Source: Brienomyrus brachyistius
Lineage: Eukaryota > Chordata > Actinopteri > Osteoglossiformes > Mormyridae
Length of the DNA stretch: 64,000 nt
Assembly (NCBI RefSeq): GCF_023856365.1
Contig: NC_064542.1
Span: forward strand, 23,964,127 to 24,028,126
Direction of reading: 5' to 3'
The notes beneath the pieces were generated by a model, which saw only the letters and a list, made by a program, of their open reading frames with translations, did no database searches and was not told the origin of the DNA. Of the stretch, positions 11,758 through 24,236 are shown in pieces. Within the stretch, counting starts at the first letter, position 1, and every line of letters starts with the position of its first letter. Made by a program: the position numbers and the translations under genes.

Positions 11758-14700
11758 TCTGAGATGATCGAATCCATACAGTGATTCCCACATGCTTGTG
11801 GGTTGAAAGTTATGCAAATAAATAGATCAGAAGTGGGCTGAAAAGATTTCACAGGAACATCTGAGATGAGGGGTGTTGCAAGATGTTCACTTTAGGAATG
11901 TGGAGATACTACTGGAGTCTTGGACAAAGTACAGTATATGGGTGTTTTCATTCAAACTATATTGGAGCTTTACATGTTAGGCTAAGCAACAAACTGCTGC
12001 TGTGATTATGATGTTAACAAAGACGAAATGGCAGGAGTTCTGTCATGGCTTGGAGTATGTAGACTGCCTTTCTCTTCAAGGCCATTCATAAAAAACTATT
12101 TGATGTACTAGTGATGAGTGACAAAGGGGGGGAGGAGAGAGCAATTGGCTCACAGATCTGTCTGATTGCTTGCTGATCAAAACAAGACTGCAGGCATAAG
12201 ACAAGAAGACTTTAATGATGCATAAAATCTTCAAATGGTGGTTTTCATCCTTCGATACAAGTCAACCAGAAAATGACAGAATAGATCCAATAAAATTCCA
12301 TGCTTAGTCAGAGAACAACCAAGTAGCTAATTGCAAATAACATATTTTCTCAGACTCTAAGAAAAAAATTAAATGATCACAGCACAGGCTGCAAAGGTGA
12401 AAGCATGTAGAATTTAACTATTCAAGAATAATACTAATAAAATTACTATGGTAAATGGTAAAGCAACAACTGAGAGACACTCAATGGTGACGCAATGACC
12501 ACAACCGACATGAAGTCTGTTTTTATATAGTACATTGTAATCTTAGCTTGCAGATATAAGAAGTAAGACCATACACATACAACAGTCGGTGGTTGTTAGA
12601 AAGAACAAACATATATGGCTTATGTTTTATTTTTAAGCAAGCTAAGAAACCAAACTCGACTGACTTGTCGGAAAAGCTGAATCTCCATTTTAGCCCCTAC
12701 TGTGCATTTGAGCACATTTATTCATATTTCCTCTCAGTAACTTACAGTCGCATGCCAGACAGGCAGAACATTGTGTCTCCACCCTCGTTCAAGTTAACGT
12801 TACATTTTAGCATTCTGTTTTGTTTACTGTTCAATATCAGCTTTTAAAGTCCACTTTTTATTTGTATATTTTGTAACGTATACAATGTTTACGTACTTGT
12901 TTATTTTAGGCATTTGACAGGCCAGATGCAGTGGTGGGCATGAGATCATCTCGGGGCAGGCTACACCCATCCATGCCCCCCCTTGATGCTGGGCCTGACA
13001 CTAAGCATTTCCAAAGAGTAAAAGGTGTATGTGAATAACGACACATACATTTTCTGGCTTACGGTAGCTATAAATTATACTTTTAACACTAAAGGGGAAA
13101 ATTATAGGGAAGAATCATGATTAAGCTCTTAAATAATTGTGTTTTTATTGCAGGAGCATCCATGACTGAACATTATTTACTTCCCGTGAATGTCAGCAGT
13201 CTAAAAATGCTAAACTGTTGTTAAATGTGTAAACAAATAACCAACTGATGTAATATTTAGCCCATTAAATAATATCAAACCTGCCATCTTGTTTTAATGA
13301 ATCTTGGATAAATGGAAGCATGTTTCCCCACTAAGTCTTCGTTTTTAAAGTAATGCAGCTCAAACAACAGAGAGTGATGAATGCACACAGTCCGCACTGC
13401 AGCCCTGACCTGACAATTTCATTAATCATTTCATTCTGATTTCAAATAGCTTATTTAAATCCCAATAATTTTCTTATTTGCATGTTGCTTCTCAGTGGTC
13501 AATGTAGAGTCTCAGTACCTAATTTTGTCCACAATCTCTTCAGTGACTGTGTTGAGGAATGACTCTGCTTTGCATCATGGGAAGGAGAATTAAAAGTACA
13601 AGACACGCATCCTTTTCAAAGAAATCCCAGTCACTGCATTGGTTTGAACTGTGAGATGTTCTTCTACGTGTGTAGGAAGGTGCGATGACGATAAAGTGAG
13701 CACTACATTCTGCTGACACCTGAAGAGGAGAGAGAAAAGAGTTTCAGCAGAATCTATCAGGTGCTGAAGCACAATGCTTTTGATTCAAATCAAGGCCGAG
13801 GTCACTCTTTGCTGCAATAACACTGACTGCAATCCGTTCTCGCTGCTTGTCAAAGGCCTCTTAGCCTCGGGGGATTTTGTTATTTATGATAAGTAGGTGG
13901 GTCAAAGATTCGATTTAATCCTCAGTCATGTGGAGGATTTTGGAATAATACGGTATGTGCTGTTTCATTACCTCCACGGTAAGACTCTCACATTACATGT
14001 TGATACCAAGAATGACTGTGCCACACAAATGGAAATATTAAATGGTCATTTTAAATTATATAAGTAAATATGCATTATTGTGATAGACAGACTCTATTTA
14101 AGGGGGTGATGTGACTAAAAAAGGATATAACCTGCAAAGAAATTCTTTTTTATACACTATTCACAAGCTACCGCTAAGCGTCAATGGTTGGACTCCAAAC
14201 CATTACACTGGCACTGGCAGAGTCAGCCTCTGTGCTCATATTGTGTGGTCCACAGGCCTCATTCATCAAATATATAACACATATGAAGTTGTATATTATA
14301 TATATATGCTGTAAATATATATAAAAGCTAACAGTAAAATAGCATCGGTAAAATTGAATAATATATCATTTCATTTATAAATGTCAATTATGGCAATGAT
14401 AATGTTTAGGTAAATGGCATTACGTAATATTAGTAATATTAGTAATACTACAATGACAATGGTAAAGCGACAACTGACAGACATGCTCCTGAAACTCATT
14501 GGGGAAGTACATGACAAACTGACATCCCAGAACCACGGGCAGCATAGCAATCGATTACAAATGATAATGCATCATTATTTTTAATGATACTGATACTGTA
14601 TGTATTACCAGATAAGAGAAATAAATGACATAATACAGTCATAGTTTATAAATGACATAATGCCGTTTCATGAAATATTCACCATAAGGAGGTACCATTC

Positions 14701-15439
14701 TATTAATCTGCAGCATCTCCGCATTTCCTCCATGTTTTACTGGTGTTCCTTTGTATTGTTGGATCATCTTGAAATGATATTCACTGATGTCATGTGGAAA
14801 TATATTGAATACACCATGAAATTTTGTGTATTTTCTTCCTTGTGCATGAGTAGCTCAAAGTATTTGCTTTTTTATAGCATGTAGGCATTTTTACTTGTGT
14901 AATTATAACATGTTTCACAAAATGGAGTGTCATGCGTTATCTGTTAAGGACTTCTCCATTATAAACAATAGTAAGCTCATTTCTTGAGTGAAGCCTTGTA
15001 CGTTCACCTTAAGACAGTAAGGAGCATAATGTCTAAAATGCTACATGTAGCATATTTTTGAGATTTCATTAAAAAGTGGCAGTGGAAATGGTTTGAAAGT
15101 AGGGGCACGGTTCTTTAAAAGGAACAACGGCAGCAAAAACCAAAGCGGCCCATATGAAATTTAAATACATCTCAGTCACTTAAATATGTAGCACTTGAGA
15201 AATTACTTAAAGAAATCAGACTGAAAAGACCCGTGTTCTGGGACACGTCAAATTCACAAATAAGCAGCTCAGAAACTTTATTGATCCTGGGGGAGATTCT
15301 TGGAAGAGGTGGCGGCAGTGAGATTCAATGCCTCTGCAGAGATCAGAGTCTTAATCTAGTACTTCAGATCACTTGACCACACTACTGAACACCGTATTGA
15401 AACAGCACCTGCCTACACAAAACTACGCCAAAAATAACG
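11758..15439. other. Unassigned spacer
   Basis: No gene is supported. Local simple sequence includes TATATA near 14,298-14,325 and TAATATTAG triplets near 14,427-14,450. A short word is shared between 12,452-12,480 (GGTAAAGCAACAACTGAGAG) and 14,461-14,483 (GGTAAAGCGACAACTGACAG), possibly scraps of one old repeat. Confidence 0.55.
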
Positions 15440-15735
15440 GTAATGCTTTACTTCAAGCTGTCATCTATGATACAGATACCTTCATAATGCATTATAACAG
15501 CAGGTATAAGAATTAAGGTTGCTTTGCATTGAAGGTATCTATAGTGAATTATGAAGGTATCTATAGTGAATTAAAGATGAGAGCTTCATAAAGCAGTCAT
15601 AACGCATAATAAACATGGCTATAATGTTATATCTTTTTTTATAAATATTTATAGCCGTGTTTATGATGCTTTACGAATGCATTATAATACATTATGAATG
15701 TGTTCATAGATTCTTATAGCCATGGCTTTCATAGA
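15440..15735. mobile_element. Palindromic MITE, copy 1 (diverged)
   Basis: The copy starts with GGTAATGCTTTACTTCAAGC, a diverged relative of the GGTAACACTTTACTTAAGGC end seen at 37,883 and 53,987. The interior is dense in CATTATAA, GGTATCTATAGTG and ATAAACATGGCTATAATG words shared with those copies. It has no ORF, so it is non-autonomous. A further internal duplication (GAAGGTATCTATAGTGAATT twice, near 15,531-15,575) is specific to this copy. Confidence 0.8.
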
Positions 15736-15944
15736 CATGGATGGATGGATGGAGAACAACATCTTGCACTTCCAACCAGTCCAGTCACTGGGATGGTGGA
15801 TATATTTCCTTTCATCTCATAAAGACACATAAAAGCAGAGCTATTGTTATTTTAAATTTCTCATATGTTGTGCTTTGATGAAACTCTAGACAAAGACAAA
15901 GTGTACTACATGATAAGGAATATTGTTTTTTTATTGTCAGTTAT

Positions 15945-16190
15945 TCATTTCCTGCAATGGATGCCCAAGGCAGGAGGTACCCTGGACAAGACGTCACTCC
16001 TTTGCAGGACAAACACGCACATGCATTCTGCAATTTAGAGTGACCGATTCAGCTAACTGTACGGTTTTGTTCTACATAAGGTAACAATATGGAGAATATC
16101 AAAATCCACATGGAAAGAACTGCTGGTGGGAATCAAACCAACAGCGTCAGAGGTGTGAGTCTACACCACTACCCCCATTACCACCAAAAA
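15945..16190 (-). mobile_element. Diverged tRNA-like SINE (family A)
   Basis: Reading the minus strand gives a degraded copy of the family seen complete at 42,172-42,552. Readable parts on the plus strand are GGAGGTACCCTGGACAAG, TGCAATTTAGAGTGACC, GGGAATCAAACC and CAGAGGTGTGAGTCTACACC. An ATGG tract lies upstream at about 15,740-15,752. Confidence 0.7.
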
Positions 16191-18009
16191 ATGCAACTTA
16201 CACTTCCATGGTAGCACTGCGTGTCACTTTCACAAATAATTTAAACAGTTTATTATCTATCAGACATCATTCTTTAACCTCTAAGTGTGAACAAATGATT
16301 AAATAAAACAGGCGGGAGTCTACATGTGTCTGAGTCACAACCGTTCTGAGACTCTTGACAGCAGTTTCAGACAAATTTCTGTCACATCTGTACCCCAACT
16401 ATTTGCAAATGAGCATATGGTCCACATTCTGTCCCAGACCACCCACAGAGCTACGGGGGAGATGTTATATTGATGCCGCTTATGTGAACTTCCGAGGCTG
16501 TTATCAATCACAAGAGAGCCTAGGCGGTTTAAATGGAAGTAATACTCCGTGTAGGTTAGCCCTTCAGTGGGCTTTGCCCGTTCACATAATACACACAGTG
16601 GGACGGAATCTATAATTATGATTCTGTGGGTCTACAGCAGGGAAAAAGCCGTTGAATTTTAGCCAGCTCTTAAAATCCTGCAGAAGAAAAATGAATGAAA
16701 GAAATGTTGTAACAGGGAGTGGGATTAGTGTGGTCTATCCATTAGCTTCAGTAACAGATTCCATTTATTTAAGGATTGAAACGTCTGTGGCACAGGGTAC
16801 CTCTGATTCTGAGAAGGCCTTAACTCTTTGATGGCCATGCAATTGCACCGCAATTTCATATGAGAATTGCAGGCCTCTGCAGATACACCTGCACTGCTCA
16901 TTGAGTTTACAAGTTACTGTTGGATGCGTTGCATTATCCTTAGTTATTTGGTTAAAAAAATAAAGTTCCAGTAAAGGGGCAATGAGTGACTCAACAATGG
17001 TCTACGATGTGTTATTGATGAGACTGAAAAATGTGCATCTTCTGAAGTCCCAGCTCTGCCAATTACAGTTTGTCTCTGCTGAAAGGAGGGTCAATACATC
17101 TGTCATAGGGCGTGCCAGGTACTCTATTGCACCTCAAGCCTTTATCTGCTGGTGACATAAAGAAGGAAGGAAAGCCAGAGGGAGTGAAATGCCAAAGCTC
17201 AGGTAAGGATATAAATGTCCATAAAGGTATTGCAGAAGGATGATTGGTCCTTCGTGTGCCTATTAGGGCTCCCTGGTGGAACTTCAGTAAACTTCATGAC
17301 AGGATCTCATTAACTCCAAATCAGTCTGCTATGCCATTCATATTGTGACAGGAACATACAAGGTATACTCCCGACTTTATTTTAATTAGCTATTTCCACA
17401 CTTCCCATAATACACTAAACCACTTGACAGCAGTGAATAATAAAACATGCTTTTATAACCTGACAGGAGCAAAAAAAAAATCTCAATGAGTATTTCTTGA
17501 AGACTTGCATATTAAATCAAGTTTGTGTACTTAGGAAAAAAACCTCAATATCTAAGCAAAGCATTTTTAGTTATAGTAACTTATCTGGGGTTTTGTTGTT
17601 AGGGAGCTAGAATTGCTATTCTTGGATTCAGCATTACCCGGAATAATGGAGTTGGAATTCGGACAAGCTGTTGTTAAGGGTGTTTACGCACTTGGTTCCT
17701 TTCAGCCATCAAAACAAACTCAGAGCGATTCCTCAGCATTTTTGCACATTTTTGCACATAGTTCCAAACTCTACGTGACGTTAGATCCCTCTGAAATGAA
17801 CCTTTACTGAGGTTATCTCACTTCAGTTTGATCTAAGTCCGCACTTAGCCTGTGCATTGTGAAGACGAATTGGTCCAGGTTAGCTTTGGCTTTTGACATT
17901 ATATTTTAGCCTTCTACTCGTAGACATGCCATAGACAGATCGCATGTTCCAAATGAAAGATACCTATAATCCAGAGCAGTTAAGGTCTGAGAGCTCCAGA
18001 GGAACTACT
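16191..18009. other. Unassigned spacer
   Basis: No gene or recognised element. Moderately unique sequence. Confidence 0.55.
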
Positions 18010-18833
18010 GGATGAACGGAAAGAGGCCTGAGAACTGAAACAGGTGTGAGAACGGAAAGAGGCCTGAGAAGTGAAAGAGGCCTGAGAACTGAAACAGGTG
18101 TGAGAACGGAAAGAGGCCCGAGAACTGAAACAGGCCCGAGAACTGAAACAGGTGTGAGAACGGAAAGAGGCCTGAGAACTGAAACAGGCCTGAGAACTGA
18201 AACAGGTGTGAGAACGGAAAGAGGCCTGATAAGAGAAACAGGTGTGAGAATTGAAACAGGTGTGAGAACGGAAAGAGGCCCGAGAACTGAAACAGGCCCG
18301 AGAACTGAAACAGGTGTGAGAACGGAAAGAGGCCCGAGAACTGAAACAGGCCCGAGAACTGAAACAGGCCCGAGAACTGAAACAGGCCCGAGAACTGAAA
18401 CAGGCCTGAGAACTGAAACAGGTGTGAGAACGGAAAGAGGCCCGAGAACTGAAACAGGCTTGAGAACTGAAACAGGTGTGAGAACGGAAAGAGGCCTGAG
18501 AACTGAAACAGGCCTGAGAACTGAAACAGGTGTGAGAACGGAAAGAGGCCTGAGAACTGAAACAGGCCTGAGAACTGAAAGAGGCCTGAGAACTGAAACA
18601 GGCCTGAGAAGTGGAACAGGTGTGAGAACGGAAAGAGGCCTGAGAACTGAAACAGGCCTGAGAACTGAAACAGGTGTGAGAATGGAAAGAGGCCTGAGAA
18701 CTGAAACAGGCCTGAGAACTGAAACGGGTGTGAGAACGGAAAGAGGCCTGAGAAGTGAAACAGGCCTGAGAACTGAAACGGGTGTGAGAACGGAAAGAGG
18801 CCTGAGAAGTGAAACAGGCCTGAGAACTGGAGT
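18010..18833. repeat. 18-bp minisatellite with 54-bp higher-order unit
   Basis: About 46 units of 18 bp. Three forms recur in order: a GAACGGAAAGAGGCC form, a GAGAACTGAAACAGGCC(T) form and a GAGAACTGAAACAGGTGT form, giving a 54-bp trimer through much of the array. Because 18 is a multiple of three, several frames stay open for about 270-313 codons on both strands. These are not genes: the predicted peptides are six-residue repeats with no unique domain. The trimer breaks near 18,340-18,410, where one form is repeated in a row. Confidence 0.97.
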
Positions 18834-19671
18834 GGACCAGAAAGACAACTGAGTCCACTTACAAAAGAACTCACAACGTGAACGCAAAAATACTCCCTTT
18901 TCCATGGTCCACTTTAAGAGGAGTTTGTTTGGTTCCTTTAAAAAGGGATATTTCTGAAAATACCCTAAGTCACTTGCTCTATATACATACTTAATGCTAA
19001 TTTATACCTATTAAAATATTTTTTAACAATACACTTTTTATGCTATTTAGAGCATCGTGCAGGGTAAACAATAAAAATGGCTTCTTCCTATAATGATTTT
19101 CCCACTTATCATGGGAAATTCACAAGTACAGTATTCAACAAAATATATTTTGGTTTCTTTGAAAGATGTAAATAGTTCTCTTTTGCCAATTTAGCGAAAT
19201 ATACAAATTCTACAAACATTTTGAGACATTTTATTAATTTGAACTCTAATTAGTTATTAGGAATCGGTATAATTTGTTTGTATCATGTTAGTTGTTGTTT
19301 GTGTTGTTATGCATGCTACAAAACAGAATTTCATTTATATCCACAGGAAGTAAATTTAAAAAAATAATTTCATAATAGATTTGTGCATCCCCAACAGTGT
19401 GTGGTACAGAAGATGATTTGTATTTAAAACAGAATTAGCAATAACCATGATAATGAAATACTTTATTTTCTGAGGTAGGAAAAACGGTTTACTGTGTTAA
19501 AATGTTAAATTCTCATTTGATATTACAGCTGTGATGCAGTCATCTGATTACTGAATATAATTGAAGTAATCAGATCTAAAACAAAGAAGGGCCTTCAGCC
19601 CAGCAATACAGTAAGCATGTGTATCACTTATTAGTCAGTGTTGCCGTGTGTAGACGTTGCCGTAGAGGGAG
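18834..19671. other. Unassigned AT-rich spacer between two minisatellites
   Basis: No gene or recognised element in this AT-rich stretch. Confidence 0.6.
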
Positions 19672-20013
19672 GGCGCCCTTGTGAGTACTGTCACCCGCGC
19701 CCTTGTGAGTATTGTCACCCGCGCCCTTGTGAGTACTGTCACCTGCGCCTTTGTGAGTACTGTCACCCGCGCCCTTGTCAGTACTGTCACCCAGATCCTT
19801 GTCAGTACTGTCACCCGAGCCCTTGTGAGTACTATCACCCGCACCCTTGTGAGTACTGTCACCTGCGCCTTTGTGAGTACTGTCACCCGCGCCCTTGTCA
19901 GTACTGTCACCCAGATCCTTGTGAGTACTGTCACTCGAGCCCTTGTGAGTACTGTCACCCGCGCCCTTGTGAGTACTGTCACCCACGCCCTTGTGAGTAC
20001 TGTCACCTGTGCC
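19672..20013. repeat. 24-bp minisatellite
   Basis: About 14 units of 24 bp built on TTGTGAGTACTGTCACCCGC plus GCCC. Variants (TGCGCCTTTG, CAGATCCTTGT, GTCAGTACTG) recur 120 bp apart (about 19,741 and 19,861), so part of the array is a five-unit higher-order repeat. Open frames on both strands result from the unit being a multiple of three. Confidence 0.97.
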
Positions 20014-20194
20014 CATCATACAGAAACCTCAATGGTAGCTTAAAATAAAATGGATGGATGAAATAAAACAATGAACACTTTATTAAATCAGCTAAAACAT
20101 TCACATTCGCATTTTGCATCTTGTTCTGCCTGGGAAAGATATCGGACCACTCGGAATACTACTCTGGGCAAGCATTTTAAAGGTGAAAAGTCGA

Positions 20195-20242
20195 ATGGAT
20201 GGATGGACGGATGGATGGATGGATGGATAGATAGATAGATAG
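20195..20242. repeat. (GGAT)n/(GATA)n microsatellite
   Basis: GGATGGAT repeats run into ATAGATAGATAG. ATGG tracts elsewhere in this window end SINE family A copies, so this may mark a lost SINE tail. Confidence 0.9.
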
Positions 20243-21239
20243 CCTCACAAATTACAAGAGCTGCATGCTTCAAATCACACAAAGCCCAAACTCGATCTTA
20301 CATTTAGGCACTATTTGCCTGTGTGCGGATACGCATATACTGAAGTAGGAACATGGATATGAAAGATAACTGATTTAATCAGCAATCAATGAGCAAAAAG
20401 TCAAAGCCATTCATTATATAAAGAAGAAACAAATCACCTGTAATTGAGGTAAAAGCTTTTTCAATACGAAGCAAAATATACACTGTAGATTCAGTCAATG
20501 TTACGCAATGAAGAGCGTTTCAAAGAGACTGTGTGTTTATTTTTTTTAAGATCCTTTAATGTCCTGGTTAATATAGTTGCATTACGGTTCACATCACATT
20601 CACTCATGCACCAAATGTTCTGGCACCACACTGCTTTTGTCACTAATCATTTTTCCTTTCTTTTGTCAGTTTTTTAAAGTCTGTTTACCCGCCCGCTGTG
20701 CAGAAAGAAAGGCGATTCAGGGAAGACACATTCACATTTACATCTGAACACAACACACAACATTCCTTTGAAGAGCAGTCCCTAACTGAGCTTAGGCATG
20801 CTTTACAGTGTAAACGGAGTCCACTCTATTGTTTTTTTCTGGCAGAAAATGCTTCTTTCATCATGCCTTTCATGCAATATGCATATTTGATTATACAGTG
20901 ACGTCACTGGAGCCAACACTGTCAAAGCCATTGTGATGCAGGCAGTTATAGCCTGGAAAATGAACAGTTTATCAGGGCTCTGTGCGAACGCCTGAAAATG
21001 AAATATTACCCAGAGTAGCTCCTAAAATGCCAGAGAAGCCTTTTAGAAAAGTTATACATTTACATGCAGTACTGTGCAAGTCTTCGGAAGTCAAAGAAAG
21101 TGTTTAAAGCTGGGTGGTAAGTGAGTATTTGGTCTGAAAAAAAAATGCAATTTAACATTAGAGTGGATGCAAATTAACAGTGACACACACAAAAAAAATA
21201 TATATATGAAAGTCTTCTGTTCTTTGAAAAGCTACTGAT
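20243..21239. other. Unassigned spacer
   Basis: No gene supported. An open frame at 20,698-20,901 follows a weak polypyrimidine/CAG but has no other exon evidence. Confidence 0.55.
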
Positions 21240-21440
21240 ATCATGCTGGATGGCTAGATGAACACCACACTTCAGGTCCCATCTCTCCACCAGCCATTCC
21301 ATGAATTTGTTAAATTTCACCACCAGCTCAAATAATCAATTAACTTAATTAGTTAAATAACTCAATTAGCGAAACAATGTGTAGTTAAGTCAAAACACAT
21401 ATTGGTGTATTGGATGGTTGCTGCAAATGCTGGGGTGACT
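21240..21440 (-). repeat. Unclassified dispersed repeat, copy 2
   Basis: Inverse-orientation partner of 8,585-8,780. Plus-strand words are CACTTCAGGTCCCATC, TTCACCACCAGCTCAAATAA, GTTAAATAACTCAATTAGC and GGATGGTTGCTGCAAATGC. It has no ORF. Confidence 0.75.
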
Positions 21441-21450
21441 AATGAAGAGG

Positions 21451-21633
21451 GCTAACGGCTAAGCTAAAACACTTTGACAGACATGATGTCATAGTTTTAT
21501 ACCAACATGAGGCTAACGGCTAAGCTAACATACTTTGACAGACATGATGTCATAGTTTTACACCAACATGAGGCTAATGGCTAAGCTAACACACTTTGAC
21601 AGACATGATGTCATAGTTTTACATCAACATGAA
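21451..21633. repeat. 61-bp tandem triplication
   Basis: Three units start at 21,451, 21,512 and 21,573, each beginning GCTAACGGCTAAGCTAA (third has AATGG) and containing GACAGACATGATGTCATAG. The GACATGATGTC part is itself palindromic. Few differences separate the copies. Confidence 0.95.
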
Positions 21634-21689
21634 GATCATTTAAACATCATTTTCCTTAACTACGTTTTGCATAAAGATTTGAATATGCT

Positions 21690-21945
21690 ACATTGCGGGG
21701 ACCAAATTCCCCCGCCATATAATAAATTTTTTTACCTTACAGGGTCTATTTTTTCAGGGAATTCATCTTAATAAAATACCGACACTGCAATCAAAGAACT
21801 AAAAAATTCTAACGTCTTGTATTTACTTATGGTTAAGGTTAGGGCTGAGTTAGGGTTAAGGCTGTCAGTGTTGGGATTAGAGGTTTTCCCATAGAAATGA
21901 ATGGACAGAGAGCCCACACTGATATGAATACACACACATAAGCAG
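21690..21945 (+). repeat. GT-associated dispersed element, copy 1
   Basis: Shares an ordered set of words with three other places in this window: GGGGACCAAATTCCCC-like start, an AAAGAACTAAAAA part, CTTGTATTTACTTATGGTTA, GGTTAGGGCTGAGTTAGGG, GTTGGGATTAGAG, CCCATAGAAATGAATGGACA and a final CACACACA. It is non-coding. This copy holds a short (TTAGGG)-like core without expansion. Similar sequence is common in fish; the class is unknown to me. Confidence 0.8.
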
Positions 21946-22964
21946 CTAAAAGATAGATGGGTACTTATTTATAGCACTGGGTTTAAAAGAAGGAGATACA
22001 AACAATGCAGCAGCAAACATGCTCAATTGCAGTTTATGAACAAAAACAATTTATTTCAAGGTAGTTTAAAAGGAGCTTGCGCTGGCAGTAATCAACGCAT
22101 TAATTCTTAATGTCTCATGTTAATGCTTCTATATCACACTACTGGGAGGTCATACACAGACTCCCAGAAGGCCTAGTGGCTGAGATTATGCGTAATTGCT
22201 GGCTCACCACTGGCCCTAGACAGCAACAACAGGGATGAGCCTGCTGACTAAGGTGACCTATCCCATTGCACAACATGATACATGTACACATATAAACTCC
22301 CTTGCACAGCAAAACAGCACATTGTTATTAGTCCACAGCATACAGTTAGCTGCAGTACCAAAGGCTACCCCTAAAAGTAGCGTATCACCATTACAATATA
22401 TTGGACCTAAGACAGGGCACACCCTGACTGGGATTCCAGTCAATAAGTAGGCAGATAAATACAGGCGATTCAGAGGCTCCAATGCTGTTGGCAAACTGGA
22501 AAAGGAAGCCAAAACTCCCACACGAAAAAAGTGGTTATCATGCAACTACACAGCGAAAGTGCTGGTGCAGGGATACATGCGCGGCTCTGGAGGCGTGTGG
22601 CCGGTGGGCTCAGCCTTCTACGCTCTGCCTGTGTGTTTATATACTGCACACACCCCGGATTATGTCACTGATTATTATCCCAGAGTCCGCTGAAACATTG
22701 CTGACCTCACATGAAATTTTTTAAACTATCCTTTAGCCGACGTTCTCATCTGAGCTAAAATGCTATTCAGAGTAAGTGATATAGTCCATGAACAGTCTAT
22801 AAAAACCGTCACTGAGACGAGGGCTTTCAACATGGACATTTACTGATGAACCACCTACTTCTATAACATGGTCCCTGCTTAGCAAAAATTGCTGTTCCTT
22901 ACAAGAACTGAATCGCAGTGGGTTTCTTAGTGATTAGCAGTGTTTCCTCTGCCTGCAGGGTTAC
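21946..22964. other. Unassigned spacer
   Basis: No gene supported. A mildly CpG-rich patch lies at 22,555-22,625. Open frames at 22,235-22,724 overlap on both strands with no domain. Confidence 0.5.
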
Positions 22965-23262
22965 GGGTTTGTGTGTCTGTGTGTCTGTGTGTGTCTGTGT
23001 GTGCTTGTGTGTGTGTGTGTGTGTGTTTTCTGGTCCCCGTATGGTAAAACTCTGTTTTATAAAAATCCACAACTGCAATGAAAAAACTAAAAATGCAAAA
23101 ACTCTTGTATTTTGCTTGGTCACTTATGGTTATGGTTACGGCTGGGTGGGGGTTAAGGTTGTCATAGTTAGCGTTAGCATTTTTCCCATAGAAATGAATG
23201 AGTGGTCCCCATAAAGATATCATTACACAACTGCGTGTGTGTGTGTATTTGTGTGTGCGCGA
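22965..23262 (+). repeat. GT-associated dispersed element, copy 2
   Basis: Flanked on both sides by (GT)n (about 22,970-23,026 and 23,232-23,250). Inside are CTGGTCCCCGTATGG, CTTGTATTTTGCTTGGTCAC, TTATGGTTATGGTTACGGCT, GGGTGGGGGTTAAGGTTGTC, CCCATAGAAATGAATG and GGTCCCCATAAAGATAT, in the same order as copies 1, 3 and 4. Confidence 0.85.
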
Positions 23263-23949
23263 CTGTACCTTTCATGTATAAGCTTCATCCAGCAGTTGAA
23301 AAAGCAGTAGAAAAATGTAAGCAGGCAGTTAGGGTTAGTGGTGTCTCTACATTGTGTGTATGTGCTCTGCGAGGGACCGGCATCCCTCTGAGGTATAACC
23401 CAGCATGATACACAGTGCTGTCTGTCATAGTCACCCAGGACAGTAGTTAGAATGTGGACGGAATACATAGCGGAACCCTGTAAAGAAATTAATTAAAAGA
23501 ATACTTAGAAGTTTATGCGACTGCTGAGAATCATTAACCTGAGTTCATATTATTTAAGACGTAGCATCGAGTTAAGTAGGAGGGAGCCCATCTCCCTCAG
23601 CTTTCCTGGTATGAAGATGTAGTGTAGGAGGACACAATCTGTTTGGGGTTGGAAAGGAGGCTCTGACTGAATGTAGGCAATGTTCTTTGTCATCTAATAG
23701 GTGTTGTTATGTAAGATTGTGACTAAATATGTCACAATCTGTACAATATCACAGTGTTACATGTTGATTGTTGTAAATTAGCCTGTGGTTTTTATCAGCA
23801 CAGCATGTGCTGCTCCTCCTCGGCGTACCTGATGCTTTTAGCAGTAAAGCCTCAATATTTATTTATTCCCACAGAAAATAGCCGCCTGAGCACTTTTCCT
23901 ATTTGTTTGGTCATTCCAGAGACGGCATTGGGCCACTTCCATCCACCTT
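23263..23949. other. Unassigned spacer
   Basis: Near 23,370-23,460 the words GCGAGGGACCGGCATCCC and AGTCACCCAGGACAGTAG suggest a small eroded piece of a SINE-family tail. Otherwise nothing is recognised. Confidence 0.5.
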
Positions 23950-24236
23950 CTGTAAGTGCTCATTCTATTTGGGGGGGCAGAGACTACGGGTACAAGGCAG
24001 TGAACAAACCAGCATAGGACACCAACCCATGACCGACCACAGTCACACCTACAGTATGGATGATTTGGCAATGCCATTTTGAACTGTTTGGGGGGGGGGG
24101 GGTACCCAAAGAATCCCACTAATGACACAGGGAGAACATGCAAGTTCCACACACATGAAGCCATGGTGGAGACTCAAACCTTAGGCTCAGAGGTGTGAGG
24201 CAACAGTGCTAATCACTGCACCACTGTGCCGCCCCC
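23950..24236 (-). mobile_element. Diverged tRNA-like SINE (family A)
   Basis: The minus strand carries the family head: plus-strand text GCCATGGTGGAGACTCAAACC, CAGAGGTGTGAGGCAACAGT and CACTGCACCACTGTGCCGCC is the reverse of an A/B-box head. The middle word CAGGGAGAACATGCAAGTTC is also shared. The 3' half (23,950-24,060) is poorly preserved and an internal G-run has expanded near 24,090. Confidence 0.8.

Noticed and set aside
17964..18905. Open frames of 268-313 codons on both strands at the 18-bp array
   Set aside because: Multiple frames and both strands are open at once because the unit is 18 bp. Six-residue repeats only. An ATG and short unique ends exist but there is no splice or domain support.
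19624..20048. Cys/Pro-rich or Thr/Val-rich repeat proteins at 19.6-20.0 kb
   Set aside because: Four overlapping frames from a 24-bp unit. The Cys-rich reading resembles no metal-binding family closely and has no gene context.
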